From: Demequina sediminicola
GTDB taxonomy: Bacteria; Actinomycetota; Actinomycetes; Actinomycetales; Demequinaceae
Assembly (NCBI RefSeq): GCF_000975055.1
Contig: NZ_BBRB01000004.1
Coordinates: forward strand, 177,569 to 241,568
Reading direction: 5' to 3'
Length of the DNA: 64,000 nt
In this document: positions 52,937 through 63,400 of the stretch, one piece after another
Numbering within the stretch: position 1 is the stretch's first letter
How the letters are laid out: each line of letters starts with the position of its first letter
Made by a program: the position numbers and the translations under genes
The notes under the pieces: model-generated
The model's input: only the letters and a program-made list of their open reading frames with translations
Database searches by the model: none
Told to the model about the DNA's origin: nothing

Positions 52937-55900
52937 CTAATTCGCGACTGTCACGCGGATTGCCAGGTCGTCACCGGTGGTCACGCTCACGCGTGGCTCG
53001 CCGGAAACTGGATCCTGAGCGAGAGTCTCCTTCGCGATGAGATCTGACCAGGTGGTCGCCGCATCAACCCGATCTGCCGGCACCGTGAGTTCCAGCACAA
53101 TCCGGTCAGAGACGTTGAGGTCTTCAGACTTGCGGGTGTCCTGCACGGCACGGACCACATCGCGTGCGTAGCCCTCGGCTTCAAGTTCTGGCGTCAGCGC
53201 AGTGTCGAGCAACACGAAGCCCCCGGAAGGAAGCACAGACGCCGCATCCGTCGACTCCCCTTCGGAGCCGATGACCGTGGCGAGCGAGTACTCCCCCTCC
53301 ATCAGGGCGATCCCGCCAGAGACCACGGCACCCGACGCATCGACGGTCCAGTCACCGCTTTTGGAACCCTTGATGGCGGCCTGTACCTGCTTGCCGATGC
53401 GTGGCCCTGCGGCGCGCGCATTGACGGACAGACGCTGCTCCACGGGGTGGGCGGCAGTGAAGTCCTCGATAGAGACGAGCTCGACGTTCTTGACGTTGAG
53501 CTCAGTTGCGATCAGGTCGGCGTATGGCGCCAGGGCGGCGGAATCTGCGACGGCGACCTTGAGCGCTGCGAGTGGCTGACGCACGCGGATCTGCTCCGCT
53601 TTGCGTAGCGCGTGAGCGGACGAGACGACTTCGCGCACTTGGTCCATGACGCCCCCGAGGGAGTCGTCGCGCCATGCGGAGGGAGCCACCGGGTAGTCCG
53701 TGAGGTGCACGGAACGCTCACCGGTGAGGCCGCGGTAGACCTCTTCGCTGAGAAGCGGCAACAGGGGCGCTGCCAGGCGCGACACGGTGGTCAACACAGT
53801 AAAGAGGGTGTTGAATGCCGCGTCGTCTTCGGACCAGAAGCGGTCGCGCTGGGTCCGCACGTACCAGTTGGTCAACAGGTCCATGAAGGACTGCAGTGAC
53901 GACGACGCTCCGGGCACGTCGTACGCGAGCATCTGCTCCGTGATGGTGTCGACGAGGTCCGCAGTCTTGGCCAGGACGTACCTGTCCATGACGGGCAGGC
54001 TTGCGACGTCCTCATGGCGAACGGCCGATGCGTGGTAGCCGTCTCCTCCACGGGCGGCACCCGCGTAGAGGGTGAAGAAGTAGTACGAGCTCCACAGCGG
54101 CAGCATGACTTCGCGGACGCCTTCGCGGATGCCTTCCTCGGTGACGACGAGGTTGCCGCCACGCAGGATGGGCGACGACATGAGGAACCAGCGCATGGCG
54201 TCCGAGCCGTCGCGGTGGAACACCTCGTTGACATCGGGGTAGTTGCGCAGGCTCTTGGACATCTTGCGACCGTCCGAGCCCAGCACGATGCCGTGGCTGA
54301 TGGCCGTCGAGAATGCCGGCCGGTCAAAGAGCGCCGTGGCGAGCACGTGCATGACGTAGAACCAGCCGCGGGTCTGGCCGATGTACTCCACGATGAAGTC
54401 CGCGGGGTTGTGGGTGTCGAACCACTCTTCGTTCTCGAATGGGTAGTGCACCTGGGCGAACGGCATGGAGCCGGAGTCGAACCACACGTCGAAGACATCG
54501 GAGATGCGTCGCATGGTGGACTGGCCCGAGGGGTCGTCGGGGTTGGCGCGGGTGAGGTCATCGATGAAGGGCCGGTGAAGGTCGGGCTCGCCGTCCTCGT
54601 TGAGCGGTAGGCGGCCAAAGTCGCGCTCGATCTCCGCGAACGATCCGTAGACGTCCACCCGCGGGAAGTCGGGATTGTCCGATACCCAGACGGGGATGGG
54701 CGTTCCGAAGTAGCGGTTGCGGCTGATGGACCAGTCGCGTGCGCCTTCGAGCCACTTGCCGAACTGACCTTCCTTGATGTGGTCAGGAACCCAGGTGATG
54801 TCTTCGTTGAGTTCCACCATGCGGTCACGGAAGTCCGTGACCGAGATGAACCATGAGGAGATCGCACGGTAGATCAAGGGATTGCGGCAGCGCCAGCAGT
54901 GCGGGTAGCTGTGGTCGTAGGTCTCATGGCGCAGGACGATGCCGCGCTCCTTGAGGTCCTTGATGATGTGCGGGTTCGCATCAAACACTTGCTGGCCTGC
55001 ATAGTCAGCGACCTGACTGGTAAACTGGCCCTTGGAGTCCACCGGCACCACAGTGCCGATGCCGGCCTCGCCACACACAGCGGCGTCGTCCTCACCGAAG
55101 CCAGGGGCCATGTGGACGATTCCCGTACCGTCCTCGACGGAGACGAAGTCGGCAACAAGCACCTGGTGGGCGTTCTCCATGTCAGCAAAGTAGCCAAATG
55201 GCGCTTCATAGGTCAGGCCACCAAGGTCAGCGCCCTTCATAGTGGCAACGACGGTGGCGTCTTCTCCCAGCTCACGCTCGTACGCACCCACGCGAGCCGC
55301 ACCAAGGACGACCTTGCGTCCCGCGAACGCGGACTCTGCGCTGGCGGCCACCACGACGTACTCGATCTCTGGACCCACGGCCACGGCAAGGTTGGACGGA
55401 AGTGTCCACGGCGTCGTCGTCCAGATCAGGATCTCCGCGCCGGTGAGCGCCTCCTTGACGGAAGCGTCCAGCGCAACTGCGGCTACGGCATCGGCCTTGA
55501 GTGGCATCGCGACCGTGAGCGCGGGGTCCTGGCGCATCGCGTACACGTCGTCATCCATGCGCAACTCGTGGTTCGACAACGGAGTCTCGTCACGCCAGCA
55601 ATACGGCAGCACGCGGTGACCTTCGTAGGCGAGGCCCTTGTCATAAAGCGTCTTGAAGGCCCAGATCACCGATTCCATGAAGGTCGCATCGAGGGTCTTG
55701 TAATCGTTGTCGAAGTCCACCCAGCGCGCCTGGCGGGTGACGTACTCCTGCCACTCGTCGGTGTACTTCAGCACGGAGTCACGGCAAGCCTTGTTGAAGG
55801 CGGCGATGCCCATCTCGTCGATCTGCGACTTGTCCGTGATCCCGAGGATGCGCTCGGCTTCAAGCTCGGCCGGCAACCCGTGAGTGTCCCATCCAAAGCG

Positions 55901-56167
55901 ACGCTCGACGCGCTTGCCCTGCATCGTCTCGAACCTCGGAACCACGTCCTTGGCGTAGCCCGTCAGCAAGTGGCCGTAGTGAGGGAGACCGTTGGCGAAG
56001 GGAGGTCCGTCGTAAAAGACGAACTCTTCAGCGTCGGCACGATTGTCAATGGACGCCTGGAAGGTGTCATCGCTCTTCCAATACGCCAGAGTGTCTTCCT
56101 CGATAGAGGGGAAGCTCGGCGAGGCAGGCACGGTGGAATCGGGCCGATGCTGGGGGTAAGCACTCAT
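52937..56167 (-). CDS. ileS: Isoleucyl-tRNA synthetase
   Basis: A 1076-residue class I synthetase. The HIGH-type motif is [13 protein letters not shown] (after PPFANGL), with [12 protein letters not shown], and the KMSKS loop is [13 protein letters not shown]. An editing CP1 domain lies between, and anticodon-binding and C-terminal domains follow. Length and motif forms are those of the larger, eukaryote-like IleRS type common in actinobacteria, the type associated with low mupirocin sensitivity. ATG 56167 with GAAGGAC upstream. Expression should be controlled by the T-box leader just upstream. Confidence 0.96.
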   Translation of the reverse strand: MSAYPQHRPDSTVPASPSFPSIEEDTLAYWKSDDTFQASIDNRADAEEFVFYDGPPFANGLPHYGHLLTGYAKDVVPRFETMQGKRVERRFGWDTHGLPAELEAERILGITDKSQIDEMGIAAFNKACRDSVLKYTDEWQEYVTRQARWVDFDNDYKTLDATFMESVIWAFKTLYDKGLAYEGHRVLPYCWRDETPLSNHELRMDDDVYAMRQDPALTVAMPLKADAVAAVALDASVKEALTGAEILIWTTTPWTLPSNLAVAVGPEIEYVVVAASAESAFAGRKVVLGAARVGAYERELGEDATVVATMKGADLGGLTYEAPFGYFADMENAHQVLVADFVSVEDGTGIVHMAPGFGEDDAAVCGEAGIGTVVPVDSKGQFTSQVADYAGQQVFDANPHIIKDLKERGIVLRHETYDHSYPHCWRCRNPLIYRAISSWFISVTDFRDRMVELNEDITWVPDHIKEGQFGKWLEGARDWSISRNRYFGTPIPVWVSDNPDFPRVDVYGSFAEIERDFGRLPLNEDGEPDLHRPFIDDLTRANPDDPSGQSTMRRISDVFDVWFDSGSMPFAQVHYPFENEEWFDTHNPADFIVEYIGQTRGWFYVMHVLATALFDRPAFSTAISHGIVLGSDGRKMSKSLRNYPDVNEVFHRDGSDAMRWFLMSSPILRGGNLVVTEEGIREGVREVMLPLWSSYYFFTLYAGAARGGDGYHASAVRHEDVASLPVMDRYVLAKTADLVDTITEQMLAYDVPGASSSLQSFMDLLTNWYVRTQRDRFWSEDDAAFNTLFTVLTTVSRLAAPLLPLLSEEVYRGLTGERSVHLTDYPVAPSAWRDDSLGGVMDQVREVVSSAHALRKAEQIRVRQPLAALKVAVADSAALAPYADLIATELNVKNVELVSIEDFTAAHPVEQRLSVNARAAGPRIGKQVQAAIKGSKSGDWTVDASGAVVSGGIALMEGEYSLATVIGSEGESTDAASVLPSGGFVLLDTALTPELEAEGYARDVVRAVQDTRKSEDLNVSDRIVLELTVPADRVDAATTWSDLIAKETLAQDPVSGEPRVSVTTGDDLAIRVTVAN

Positions 56168-56490
56168 CGCGTCAAAAGTCCTTCGGTGGTCGCGTCACTG
56201 TACGTTCATTGATCCGTGCGCATTGTTCAGTGCGCATGGTTCCGTACGAGGACGCTGCCGACGTGCGAACACGTGAGCCGCGCGGTACCACCTCGCTTGC
56301 CACGCTCCCCTGCTCTGCAGGCGGACCGTAGCCGCTCAGGCCCTCGCTTCCACGAGGACGATGCTGTGACGGGCTACCCGTGCGGTTCTAGTGAGAGTCG
56401 CACCTGCTCCCCTCGTGCAGTGGGGCATGGCGCGGAGTCCGTTCTTCCGCAAGCTCACCGGTGATGGCCGGGTCAACGCTGATGAGACCA
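56168..56490 (-). promoter_or_regulatory. ileS T-box riboswitch leader
   Basis: The 334-bp gap before ileS carries an actinobacterial ileS T-box. The T-box core GGTGGTACCGCG lies at 56281-56292 (minus strand). Upstream, GGCCATCACCGGTGAGC (about 56453-56469) holds the likely specifier codon ATC (Ile; 56463-56465), followed by CGGAAGAAC typical of these short Stem I leaders. No terminator with a T-run separates it from ileS, so control is probably translational: uncharged tRNA-Ile would free the ribosome-binding site (56178-56183). A repeated ATGCGCAC (56223-56238 region) could form a small local hairpin. Confidence 0.85.
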
Positions 56491-56501
56491 GTGTATCTGC
56501 C

Positions 56502-57080
56502 TCAGTTCTCTGGTGTGTCACCGTGGTCAGGGATGATCGCGAGGTTGAAACTGTAGTGACGGGAGCCCGGCCGTCGATGCATGGACTCATACTTGCCCAT
56601 CACCTCCGCCAACTCCGTGGAGAGGTCCTCGCGCTGTTTCTCAGTGAGCCATAAAGGTTCGTGACGCACCGAGAATCGCCCTCCGCGCCACTCATCGTTC
56701 TGGGAAGCTCCCATGAAGGCTGTGGTGGCCGCAACAATCTGGTCCGCGAACACTTGAATGGTGGCCAGGAATTCCTCGGGCGGTCCGGAGGTGAACTCTT
56801 CACGAGTCATCGTCACCCTGTCCCGCACCACACGGTACGTCTTTTCGATGGCCCCACCCCGGCGTTCCTCGGAGACCACCTCAACGACCCCCCCGTCTTT
56901 CAAGTCCGCAACACCGCGATAGAGCGATGCTTGCGGGACGTCTGGGAGAACCCGTTGTAGGTCTCGAGTGGTCAGTGCCTCAGCAGAGAGCGCCATCACG
57001 ATTCGCATCCGCACAGGATGCATTAACAGTCGTGCGCGATCAGTCCCCATACTGCGAAGTGTAGGCCTCGGGCCTGACAT
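56502..57080 (-). CDS. ArsR-like winged-helix regulator
   Basis: A 192-residue protein with an N-terminal winged helix (LLMHPVRMRIVMALSAEALT, LPDVPQASLYRGVADLKDG, wing RRGGAIEKTYRVV). A C-terminal helical domain with conserved-looking LTEKQREDLSTELAEVM follows. It resembles ArsR/HTH_20 regulators linked to small-molecule stress. ATG 57080 has AGGA upstream; an ATG 10 codons in is possible. It follows the SDR gene by 49 bp and ends just before the ileS leader, so it is probably co-transcribed with and may control the SDR gene. Confidence 0.75.
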   Translation of the reverse strand: MSGPRPTLRSMGTDRARLLMHPVRMRIVMALSAEALTTRDLQRVLPDVPQASLYRGVADLKDGGVVEVVSEERRGGAIEKTYRVVRDRVTMTREEFTSGPPEEFLATIQVFADQIVAATTAFMGASQNDEWRGGRFSVRHEPLWLTEKQREDLSTELAEVMGKYESMHRRPGSRHYSFNLAIIPDHGDTPEN

Positions 57081-57129
57081 CGTCCTGGTGTATCCACAAC
57101 GGAGGCCTGGTGAGCGTCGGTCGTGGAAG

Positions 57130-57873
57130 TCAGCGTCGCACCAATTTTGTTGCACCACCTTGCTCGCGCGGCCGCACTACAAGAAGGTCGATATTCACGT
57201 GGTGAGGACGCGTCAGTGCGTACTCGATGGTGTCAGCGATGTCGTCCGCGACGAGTGGCTCGACGCCCTGATACACGCCCGCGGCCTTGTCCTCGTCGCC
57301 CCCAAAACGATTGACCGAGAACTCCTCGGTGTGGACCATCCCAGGGGCAATCTCGATGACCCGCACCCCAGTTCCAGTGAGTTCTAGGCGCAGCGTGCGC
57401 GTCATCGCGACCTCCGCATGCTTGGCCGCAACATAGCCGGCGCCGTTCTCATACGGCTCGTGTCCGGCAGTGGAAGTCACGTTCACCACGTCGCCACGGC
57501 CCGATGCGGTGAGGGCCGGCAACAGGGCTTGGGTCACGCGCACGGTTCCCACGACGTTCAGGGCGTACTGCTGAAGCCATGCCTCAAGTGGCGACTGCGC
57601 TACATGCTCCCACCCCACGGCCCCTCCCGCGTTGTTGACCAATGCGTGCACGGGCTCGGCGACCGTAGCCGCCAACGCCGCAACGTCATCGTCGCTCGTG
57701 ATGTCTGCCACAACCACAGCGCAGCCAGTCTCCTCGGCCAATGCGGTTAACCGGTCAGCGCGTCGTGCAACGGCCGTGACGCGCCACCCGGCAGCGACCA
57801 AGCGTCGCACTGTGGCCGCACCGATTCCCGACGATGCTCCGGTGACCACAGCGTGCAAAGGGGATTCGCTCAT
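57130..57873 (-). CDS. Short-chain dehydrogenase/reductase (YdfG-like)
   Basis: A 247-residue classical SDR. NADP-binding TGASSGIGAATVRRLVAAG with the basic VARRADRL, then NNAGGAVGW. The catalytic set is Ser in VNVTSTAGHEPYENGAG and Tyr/Lys in YVAAKHAEV. The region IEIAPGMVHTEEFS is like YdfG, which reduces 3-hydroxy acids/malonic semialdehyde, but the substrate is not certain. ATG at 57873, normal length. Confidence 0.87.
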   Translation of the reverse strand: MSESPLHAVVTGASSGIGAATVRRLVAAGWRVTAVARRADRLTALAEETGCAVVVADITSDDDVAALAATVAEPVHALVNNAGGAVGWEHVAQSPLEAWLQQYALNVVGTVRVTQALLPALTASGRGDVVNVTSTAGHEPYENGAGYVAAKHAEVAMTRTLRLELTGTGVRVIEIAPGMVHTEEFSVNRFGGDEDKAAGVYQGVEPLVADDIADTIEYALTRPHHVNIDLLVVRPREQGGATKLVRR

Positions 57874-57900
57874 GGGAGTCAGCCTAGTTCTGACGGCGGC

Positions 57901-58377
57901 TCACCGGCGGCGGCCAATCCCGGGAAGGAACTTGCCCGTGCGTCCGGCGTACTCCGAGTAGCCCTCGTACGTGGTCATCAGGTAGCGCTCTTCCACGCGG
58001 GTTTTCACCTCAAAGAACACCACGAGGGCGACAACACTGGCCCAGCACAGGACGCGGCCGGAACTCACCGCAACTCCGGCACAGATCAGTATGAGCGCGG
58101 TATACATCGGGTGACGCACCCAGCGATACAGGCCTTTGGCGACCAGGCCAACGCCGTTGGGAACTGGCGATGGCGTCAGAGAACCACCAAGCGACCGCCC
58201 CGTCCACAACACACCCGCAGCTCCGAGCACGATCAATGCGAGCGCGAGCCACAGCGATGACCACAGTGACGGGCCCCACGGGATGATTGCGGTGACCGCC
58301 ACCGACAGGAACAGGAGTCCCTGGACCGCGACCATCACCCATCGTCCGTCCTTGATGGTTTCGCGTATGTGGTCCAC
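57901..58377 (-). CDS. Isoprenylcysteine carboxyl methyltransferase-like membrane protein
   Basis: A 158-residue ICMT/PEMT-type membrane methyltransferase. Two N-terminal TMs are followed by GLYRWVRHPMYTALILICAG and by VEERYLMTTYEGYSEYAGRT, the SAM- and substrate-binding pattern of the family. In bacteria such proteins methylate varied small or lipid substrates; no prenylated protein partner is known. The GTG start shares one base with the upstream TAG. Confidence 0.8.
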   Translation of the reverse strand: MDHIRETIKDGRWVMVAVQGLLFLSVAVTAIIPWGPSLWSSLWLALALIVLGAAGVLWTGRSLGGSLTPSPVPNGVGLVAKGLYRWVRHPMYTALILICAGVAVSSGRVLCWASVVALVVFFEVKTRVEERYLMTTYEGYSEYAGRTGKFLPGIGRRR

Positions 58378-59591
58378 TAGCGACCTTCCTCAATGTCTGG
58401 GTGCTGTTCGTCGCCATGCCCTGAGTGTGTGGGGCGGCCACTGTGACTGTAAATCACGTTGGCGTCACCCTGTGCCTGGGCCACGGCATCGGCCGATGCG
58501 TCGTCGGGGTTATTGAGGTCGATCCAGGAGTCGATGCGCTCCCACCAATCGAACAACCAGTCTTCACGCTCGGCGCGTGACGACGGGATCTCGTCAGGTT
58601 CCGCCGCCCAACCACGCAAGGTGATTTTCTTGTCGACGGGGAGTTCGCGCCAGACGTCCCGCACCGTCGAGAGGCGCTCCAGTCCGGTGTGGGCGATCAT
58701 CACCACAGTCGCCTCGGGGCACGCGTCGATAGCGGCAAGTACCCCGCCGGGGTGCGGGGGCATCACATGCGGCATGGATTCAGCGCGCTCGGCGAGCGCC
58801 TCGTGCCCGCCAGCCCGCAACTGCGCGATGCGCTTCTCACGACGCTTGGGGGTGGCGTTGGCACCCTCAGGGAAGATCAACAACGCGTCGTTGCCACTGA
58901 GCCCTGCGGCGAGTGAACCCACGGACTTGGTTCCCGACGCCGCGCCACGTTTACGTCGACTCGACGGTGCGACAAATCTGGCAGGAACCCGGTTCAACAG
59001 GACATCGACGGCAGGGTCCCACTGCAATGTGTCCTTCAACACGATGGCTGGCTCGCGCCGGAACCGGTTGATGAGGGCCTCCACGATGATGAAGGAATCG
59101 GCAGGCCCCGCATGGCGGGACACCACAATGATGGGCCGCCCTGGCGCAAGGGCGTCAAGGTCTGCATCGCGAAACTCCACCGTCAGCCGCAGCACCCGGC
59201 GCGCAGCCCTAAACAACGACCTCAGCATGACCCCGGCAAGCCTGTAATGGCGGCGCTGGAACCAGTCGCTGTTGACCTTCCACCCGAACCCTGAGATCAC
59301 CCACAGGAAGAACATCCAGACAAGAGCCAAGGCGTCCCACATCAAGTACAGCCCGGCCATGAAAATCACACGCAGAACCCTCACTCGGCCAGGCAGAGCC
59401 CACGCGACCACGCCCGCGACCAAGATTCCGAGCCACAGCGCCGTCGGCATCCACACCAGCGCGAGAAGCACGATGAGCGGCGCAAGCACGCAACGGCGAA
59501 CCCACACGGGTGGCAGCTGCCACGACATGCGGCGCTGCTTCTGCCGATCAGACTCCAGTCCTCGCTCGTTCGCGCCTGGTGTGGCATTCAT
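58377..59591 (-). CDS. Phospholipid acyltransferase (PlsC/AGPAT-like)
   Basis: A 404-residue membrane acyltransferase. TM segments lie in the first 110 residues. The acyltransferase motifs are VSRHAGPADSFIIVEAL (HX4D) and LLIFPEGANATPKRREK (FPEG), with basic RRKRGAAS between them. It is longer than PlsC and resembles the actinobacterial lysophosphatidate acyltransferase-like family. A disordered His/Asp-rich C-terminal tail follows. Overlaps the patatin gene stop by 4 bp (ATGA); forms an operon with it and the methyltransferase-like gene. Confidence 0.82.
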   Translation of the reverse strand: MNATPGANERGLESDRQKQRRMSWQLPPVWVRRCVLAPLIVLLALVWMPTALWLGILVAGVVAWALPGRVRVLRVIFMAGLYLMWDALALVWMFFLWVISGFGWKVNSDWFQRRHYRLAGVMLRSLFRAARRVLRLTVEFRDADLDALAPGRPIIVVSRHAGPADSFIIVEALINRFRREPAIVLKDTLQWDPAVDVLLNRVPARFVAPSSRRKRGAASGTKSVGSLAAGLSGNDALLIFPEGANATPKRREKRIAQLRAGGHEALAERAESMPHVMPPHPGGVLAAIDACPEATVVMIAHTGLERLSTVRDVWRELPVDKKITLRGWAAEPDEIPSSRAEREDWLFDWWERIDSWIDLNNPDDASADAVAQAQGDANVIYSHSGRPTHSGHGDEQHPDIEEGR

Positions 59592-60418
59592 CGGCTAACC
59601 CCATGCTCAGCGAGATATTCGAGCGAAGCTCGATAGGCGGCATCCATGCGCGGTTTCGTGAGGTCCATGTTGCGGTACGCCCCAAGTTTCTTGTCCCCCG
59701 GTTGGTGACCGCCGTAGGGCAAGATGTGGACCGAGACGCCTTCGGGCACTTGTGCCATATCGCGCGCAAAACGATGCCTACGGGCAATCTCAAAAGTCAC
59801 CCGTCCCACGTCGGTGGGAGACTTCGGCGGCTCGAGCGGCTCCTCGACCCTTCCCACCTGGAGCACAAACACTTCAGTGGCGCCGCGATGAATGGCCTCC
59901 CCCACAGGAATGGAGTTCACCACGCCGCCATCTACATAGTGTTCGCCATCGATCACCACGGGCGGTAGCGCGGCAGGCACCGCAGAACTCGCAAGGACAG
60001 CGTCAATGATGAGCCCACTATCGAACCACTGTTCGGCGGCGCGCTCGATAGAGGCTGCGCATACCGCCAGTGGCACCGGCAGGTCCTCGAACCTGGCACC
60101 CTCGCCGATGATGCCGTTGACCATGGCACGCAAGGGCTTGGAGGTGCTGAGGTGAGTACCCGAGCGAGCCAAGCGAGACATCTGCTTCACCCACGACTCG
60201 CCATAGATGGCACGGGCCGGCTCAGATGACCACGCCTTCTCGAGATCGTCGACCACGCTCGGCGTCGGGTTGGCGGCGAGCGCCGCACCATTGATGGCAC
60301 CAATGGACGTGCCCACGACCAGGTCTGGAGTGATGCCCACTTCAAACAGCGCCCGTAGCATGCCCACTTCCACGGCGCCGCGAACGCCACCACCACCGAG
60401 AGCGTATCCCACTGTCAT
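59588..60418 (-). CDS. Patatin-like phospholipase (RssA type)
   Basis: A 276-residue patatin-like acyl hydrolase. Oxyanion motif GYALGGGGVRGAVEVG, nucleophile elbow VVGTSIGAINGAAL (Ser38), and catalytic Asp in HYVDGGVVNSIPVG. Soluble, no signal. With the acyltransferase and methyltransferase-like genes it probably belongs to a phospholipid remodelling operon; direct evidence is lacking. ATG 60418. The 38-bp gap to the surface-protein gene contains no terminator. Confidence 0.88.
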   Translation of the reverse strand: MTVGYALGGGGVRGAVEVGMLRALFEVGITPDLVVGTSIGAINGAALAANPTPSVVDDLEKAWSSEPARAIYGESWVKQMSRLARSGTHLSTSKPLRAMVNGIIGEGARFEDLPVPLAVCAASIERAAEQWFDSGLIIDAVLASSAVPAALPPVVIDGEHYVDGGVVNSIPVGEAIHRGATEVFVLQVGRVEEPLEPPKSPTDVGRVTFEIARRHRFARDMAQVPEGVSVHILPYGGHQPGDKKLGAYRNMDLTKPRMDAAYRASLEYLAEHGVSR

Positions 60419-60456
60419 ACGTCGATACTTTCACGTTCGGGTGGCTCCGGGGGGCG

Positions 60457-63400
60457 TTAGCTCCATGGGTTGTTGCGGCGGCGGCCTCCCTGCAACGCCA
60501 CCAGCACTGCACCCAGGCCTATCAGGAGCCCGGACAACAGCACCACGGCCATCGACACTGCCGCACCTGTGCGTGGAAGCAACGGCGACGTGGGGTTCGT
60601 CACGGTAATCACGGTCGACGTCGAGTCGCACGGCAGACCGTCAGTCGTCAGCCCGTCGATGCATACTCCGCTAGGGCCGCCAGGTCCCGTGGGCGGCGCC
60701 GGCGCGCATGCGACACCTTCACACGAGGGGTCTGTGGGCTGGAACACCACGTTGACCATTGAGAGGTCACCGGCACCCGTCACAGTCACGCTGTATGTCA
60801 GCTCGACCGAATCGCCAGCACCAAGCGGGCCTTCCCACACCAGGTAAGGCGACGAGTACGTCAGCTCGCCAATCTCTGGCGAGACGGCAGCATCGTTGTT
60901 GTAGTTGGCATCGTCCAGAACGTCCGTGAGGTCATCAACGACGACCGCAGGCAACTCGTCCGTGAATGGCGCTTCGCCAGCGTTCGTCACTGTCACGGTG
61001 AACTCCACGGAGTCTCCGATCGTGACACCGCCGGAGGGCTGCTCTGCAGTCTTCTCTAGGCTGAGCGCCGGTAGCGCGACTGGAGTGCTCGTGGAGCAGT
61101 CGGGGTTGAAGATCGCAAGCAGCGTGGGAAGCGCCGAGCGTGAGGTCCGTGGCGCACTCATGCTTGGGTCCACTGCACACACGGATTCGGGTGGCCCTGT
61201 CACCGTGTTGTCCAGTACTCCGTCGCCACCCGGAGGGGTGTCGACTTGCACGGAGTAGGTGATGGTGACGATCTGACCGGGCTCAAGCGCGCCTGTCCAC
61301 GACAGCGTCTCCAACGTCAACGACACCGTAGTGTCACCGCTCGTGGCCTCGGCGTCACCTTGATAGGTCGCGTCGTCGAGCACTCCCGAGAGGTCATCGG
61401 TGATCGCTGCCGGATCCTCGAGTGTGTACGCGAAGGTTCCAGTATTTTCCACCACGACCGTGTAGGCAACCGTGCCACCCGCAACGACGGGGTCCGGGGC
61501 ATCGGCCGTCTTGACGATGTCAAGCGACCGCACCGGCACAGTCACCGTGCAATCTCCCTCGGCACACGTGGTCTCGGGAGGCCCGTCCACCACATTGACG
61601 AGCGACCCGTTGCCACCCGGGGGATCGTCGACACGGACCGAGTAGGTCAGCACGACTTCCTCCCCGGCCGGGATGGGGCCCGTCCACGTCAGTTCGGTTC
61701 CGTCGAGGACAAACGCGCCTTCACCGGTGGAGCTTTGCGCATCGTTGAGATACGTGGCGTCGTCGAGGACATCCGAGAGGTCATCGGTCACCACCGCGGG
61801 GTGGTCGTCGTCATAGTCCACGCTGCCGGTGTTGTTCACCGTCACGGAGTACTCGACCGTTTGGTGCGGACCAATCCACTCCACAGCATCGGACGTCTTT
61901 GCCATGGACAATTGGCGCACCGGCACCGTCACGCTGCATTCCTCGGGGCGCTCGTCTTCCGGTGTCTCTGCGAAGCAGTTGGATTCCGGGGCACCCGTGA
62001 CCGTATTGACGAGCGTCGCACCTTCCTCAATGGGGTCATCCAGAAGCACGGTGTAGCGCACCGTCACCACCTGACCGGCGGCAAGCGGACCCTCCCAGGT
62101 GATGATCTCCGTCGACGAATCGAAAGTGAGCGTCGACCCAGGAACATCGGGATCAGCCTCAAGTTGATCGAGCCATGTGGCATGGGTCAATACGTCTGAG
62201 ATGTCATCCTTCATGGTTGCCGGGGCCTGCGCACCGTACGGAAGGAAGCCCGGGTTGGTGATCGTGATCTCGTAGGTGAGTTCCTGTCCGGGAACGACCT
62301 CATCGTCGAGGGCACGCTTGGCCAATTCCACTGTCTGGTCCGGCGAGACGACCTGGCAGTTCTCGGGGTCGCTCTGCTCATCCGGGTAGCAGTTTGACTC
62401 CTCGGGGCCAGTGACAGCATTGACGATGTCGCCGTCGCCTAGGGCGGGATCGTCGATGCTGAAGGAGTAGACGATGTCGATGGAGTCGCCGCCCGCAAGG
62501 GGGCCAGACCAAGTGATGGTCTCCTCGCCGGGCGTCGAGCCGTCATAGACGACCGAACCGTCGTCGGGTGACGCTGACGACGGGATGAAGGTCGCGTCGT
62601 CGTCGACGGCACTCACGTCGTCAACAATCCCCGCGGGGTCCAGCACTGTGTAGTCGGCTGCTCCGGTGTTCGTGACCGTCACGGTGTACGTGATGATCTG
62701 AGTGTCAGCGATCTCCTCCACATCGTTGACCGTCTTCACAATCTGCAAGGCACGGACGGGAACCTGCACCACGCACCCGTCTTCGTCGCCGTCAACACAC
62801 GTGGATTCGGGTGGTCCAGTCACCGCGTTGACGAGGTTTCCGTCACCATCTGCCTCAGCCGGATCATCGACCACGACTGTGAAGCGGACCTCGACTGTCT
62901 CGCCCGGCGCCAAAGCACCCTCCCACGTTAGGATGGGATCGTTGAACTCTCCGGGACCCGACACGGTGTCGAGGTTGGTGTCGACAATGGTGATCGAGTC
63001 ACCCCAGGTCGCGTTCTGAAGGACGTCAGTGAGGTCGTCCTCGATAGCGGCTGGGTCATCCACGGTGTACGGGAAGCTCCCCGTGTTCTCGACAGTGATG
63101 ATGTACTCGATGGTGTCGCCAGGAATCACCACATCGCCGGCGCTGGACGCCTTCGCGATTGCGAGACTCCGCACCTGGCTCGTAGTGGTGCAGCCGGGCT
63201 CCGTACCAATGTCGCACGGTCCTTCACCACCCGGGTTGGTGACAGCATTGGTCAGGACGCCATTGGCGTCCGCGTCCGCATCTTCAGGGCCCAACACCGT
63301 CACTGTGTAGTGAATCTCGATGACCTCACCGGGTACCAGTTCACCTTCCCAGGTGATGGTCTCTCCTGCGAATTCGAGAATCACGGTGCCCGTTGCCGGG

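Noticed and set aside
54899..56212. Open frame of 437 codons on the plus strand opposite ileS
   Set aside because: Composition and lack of motifs mark it as the reverse-strand shadow of ileS.
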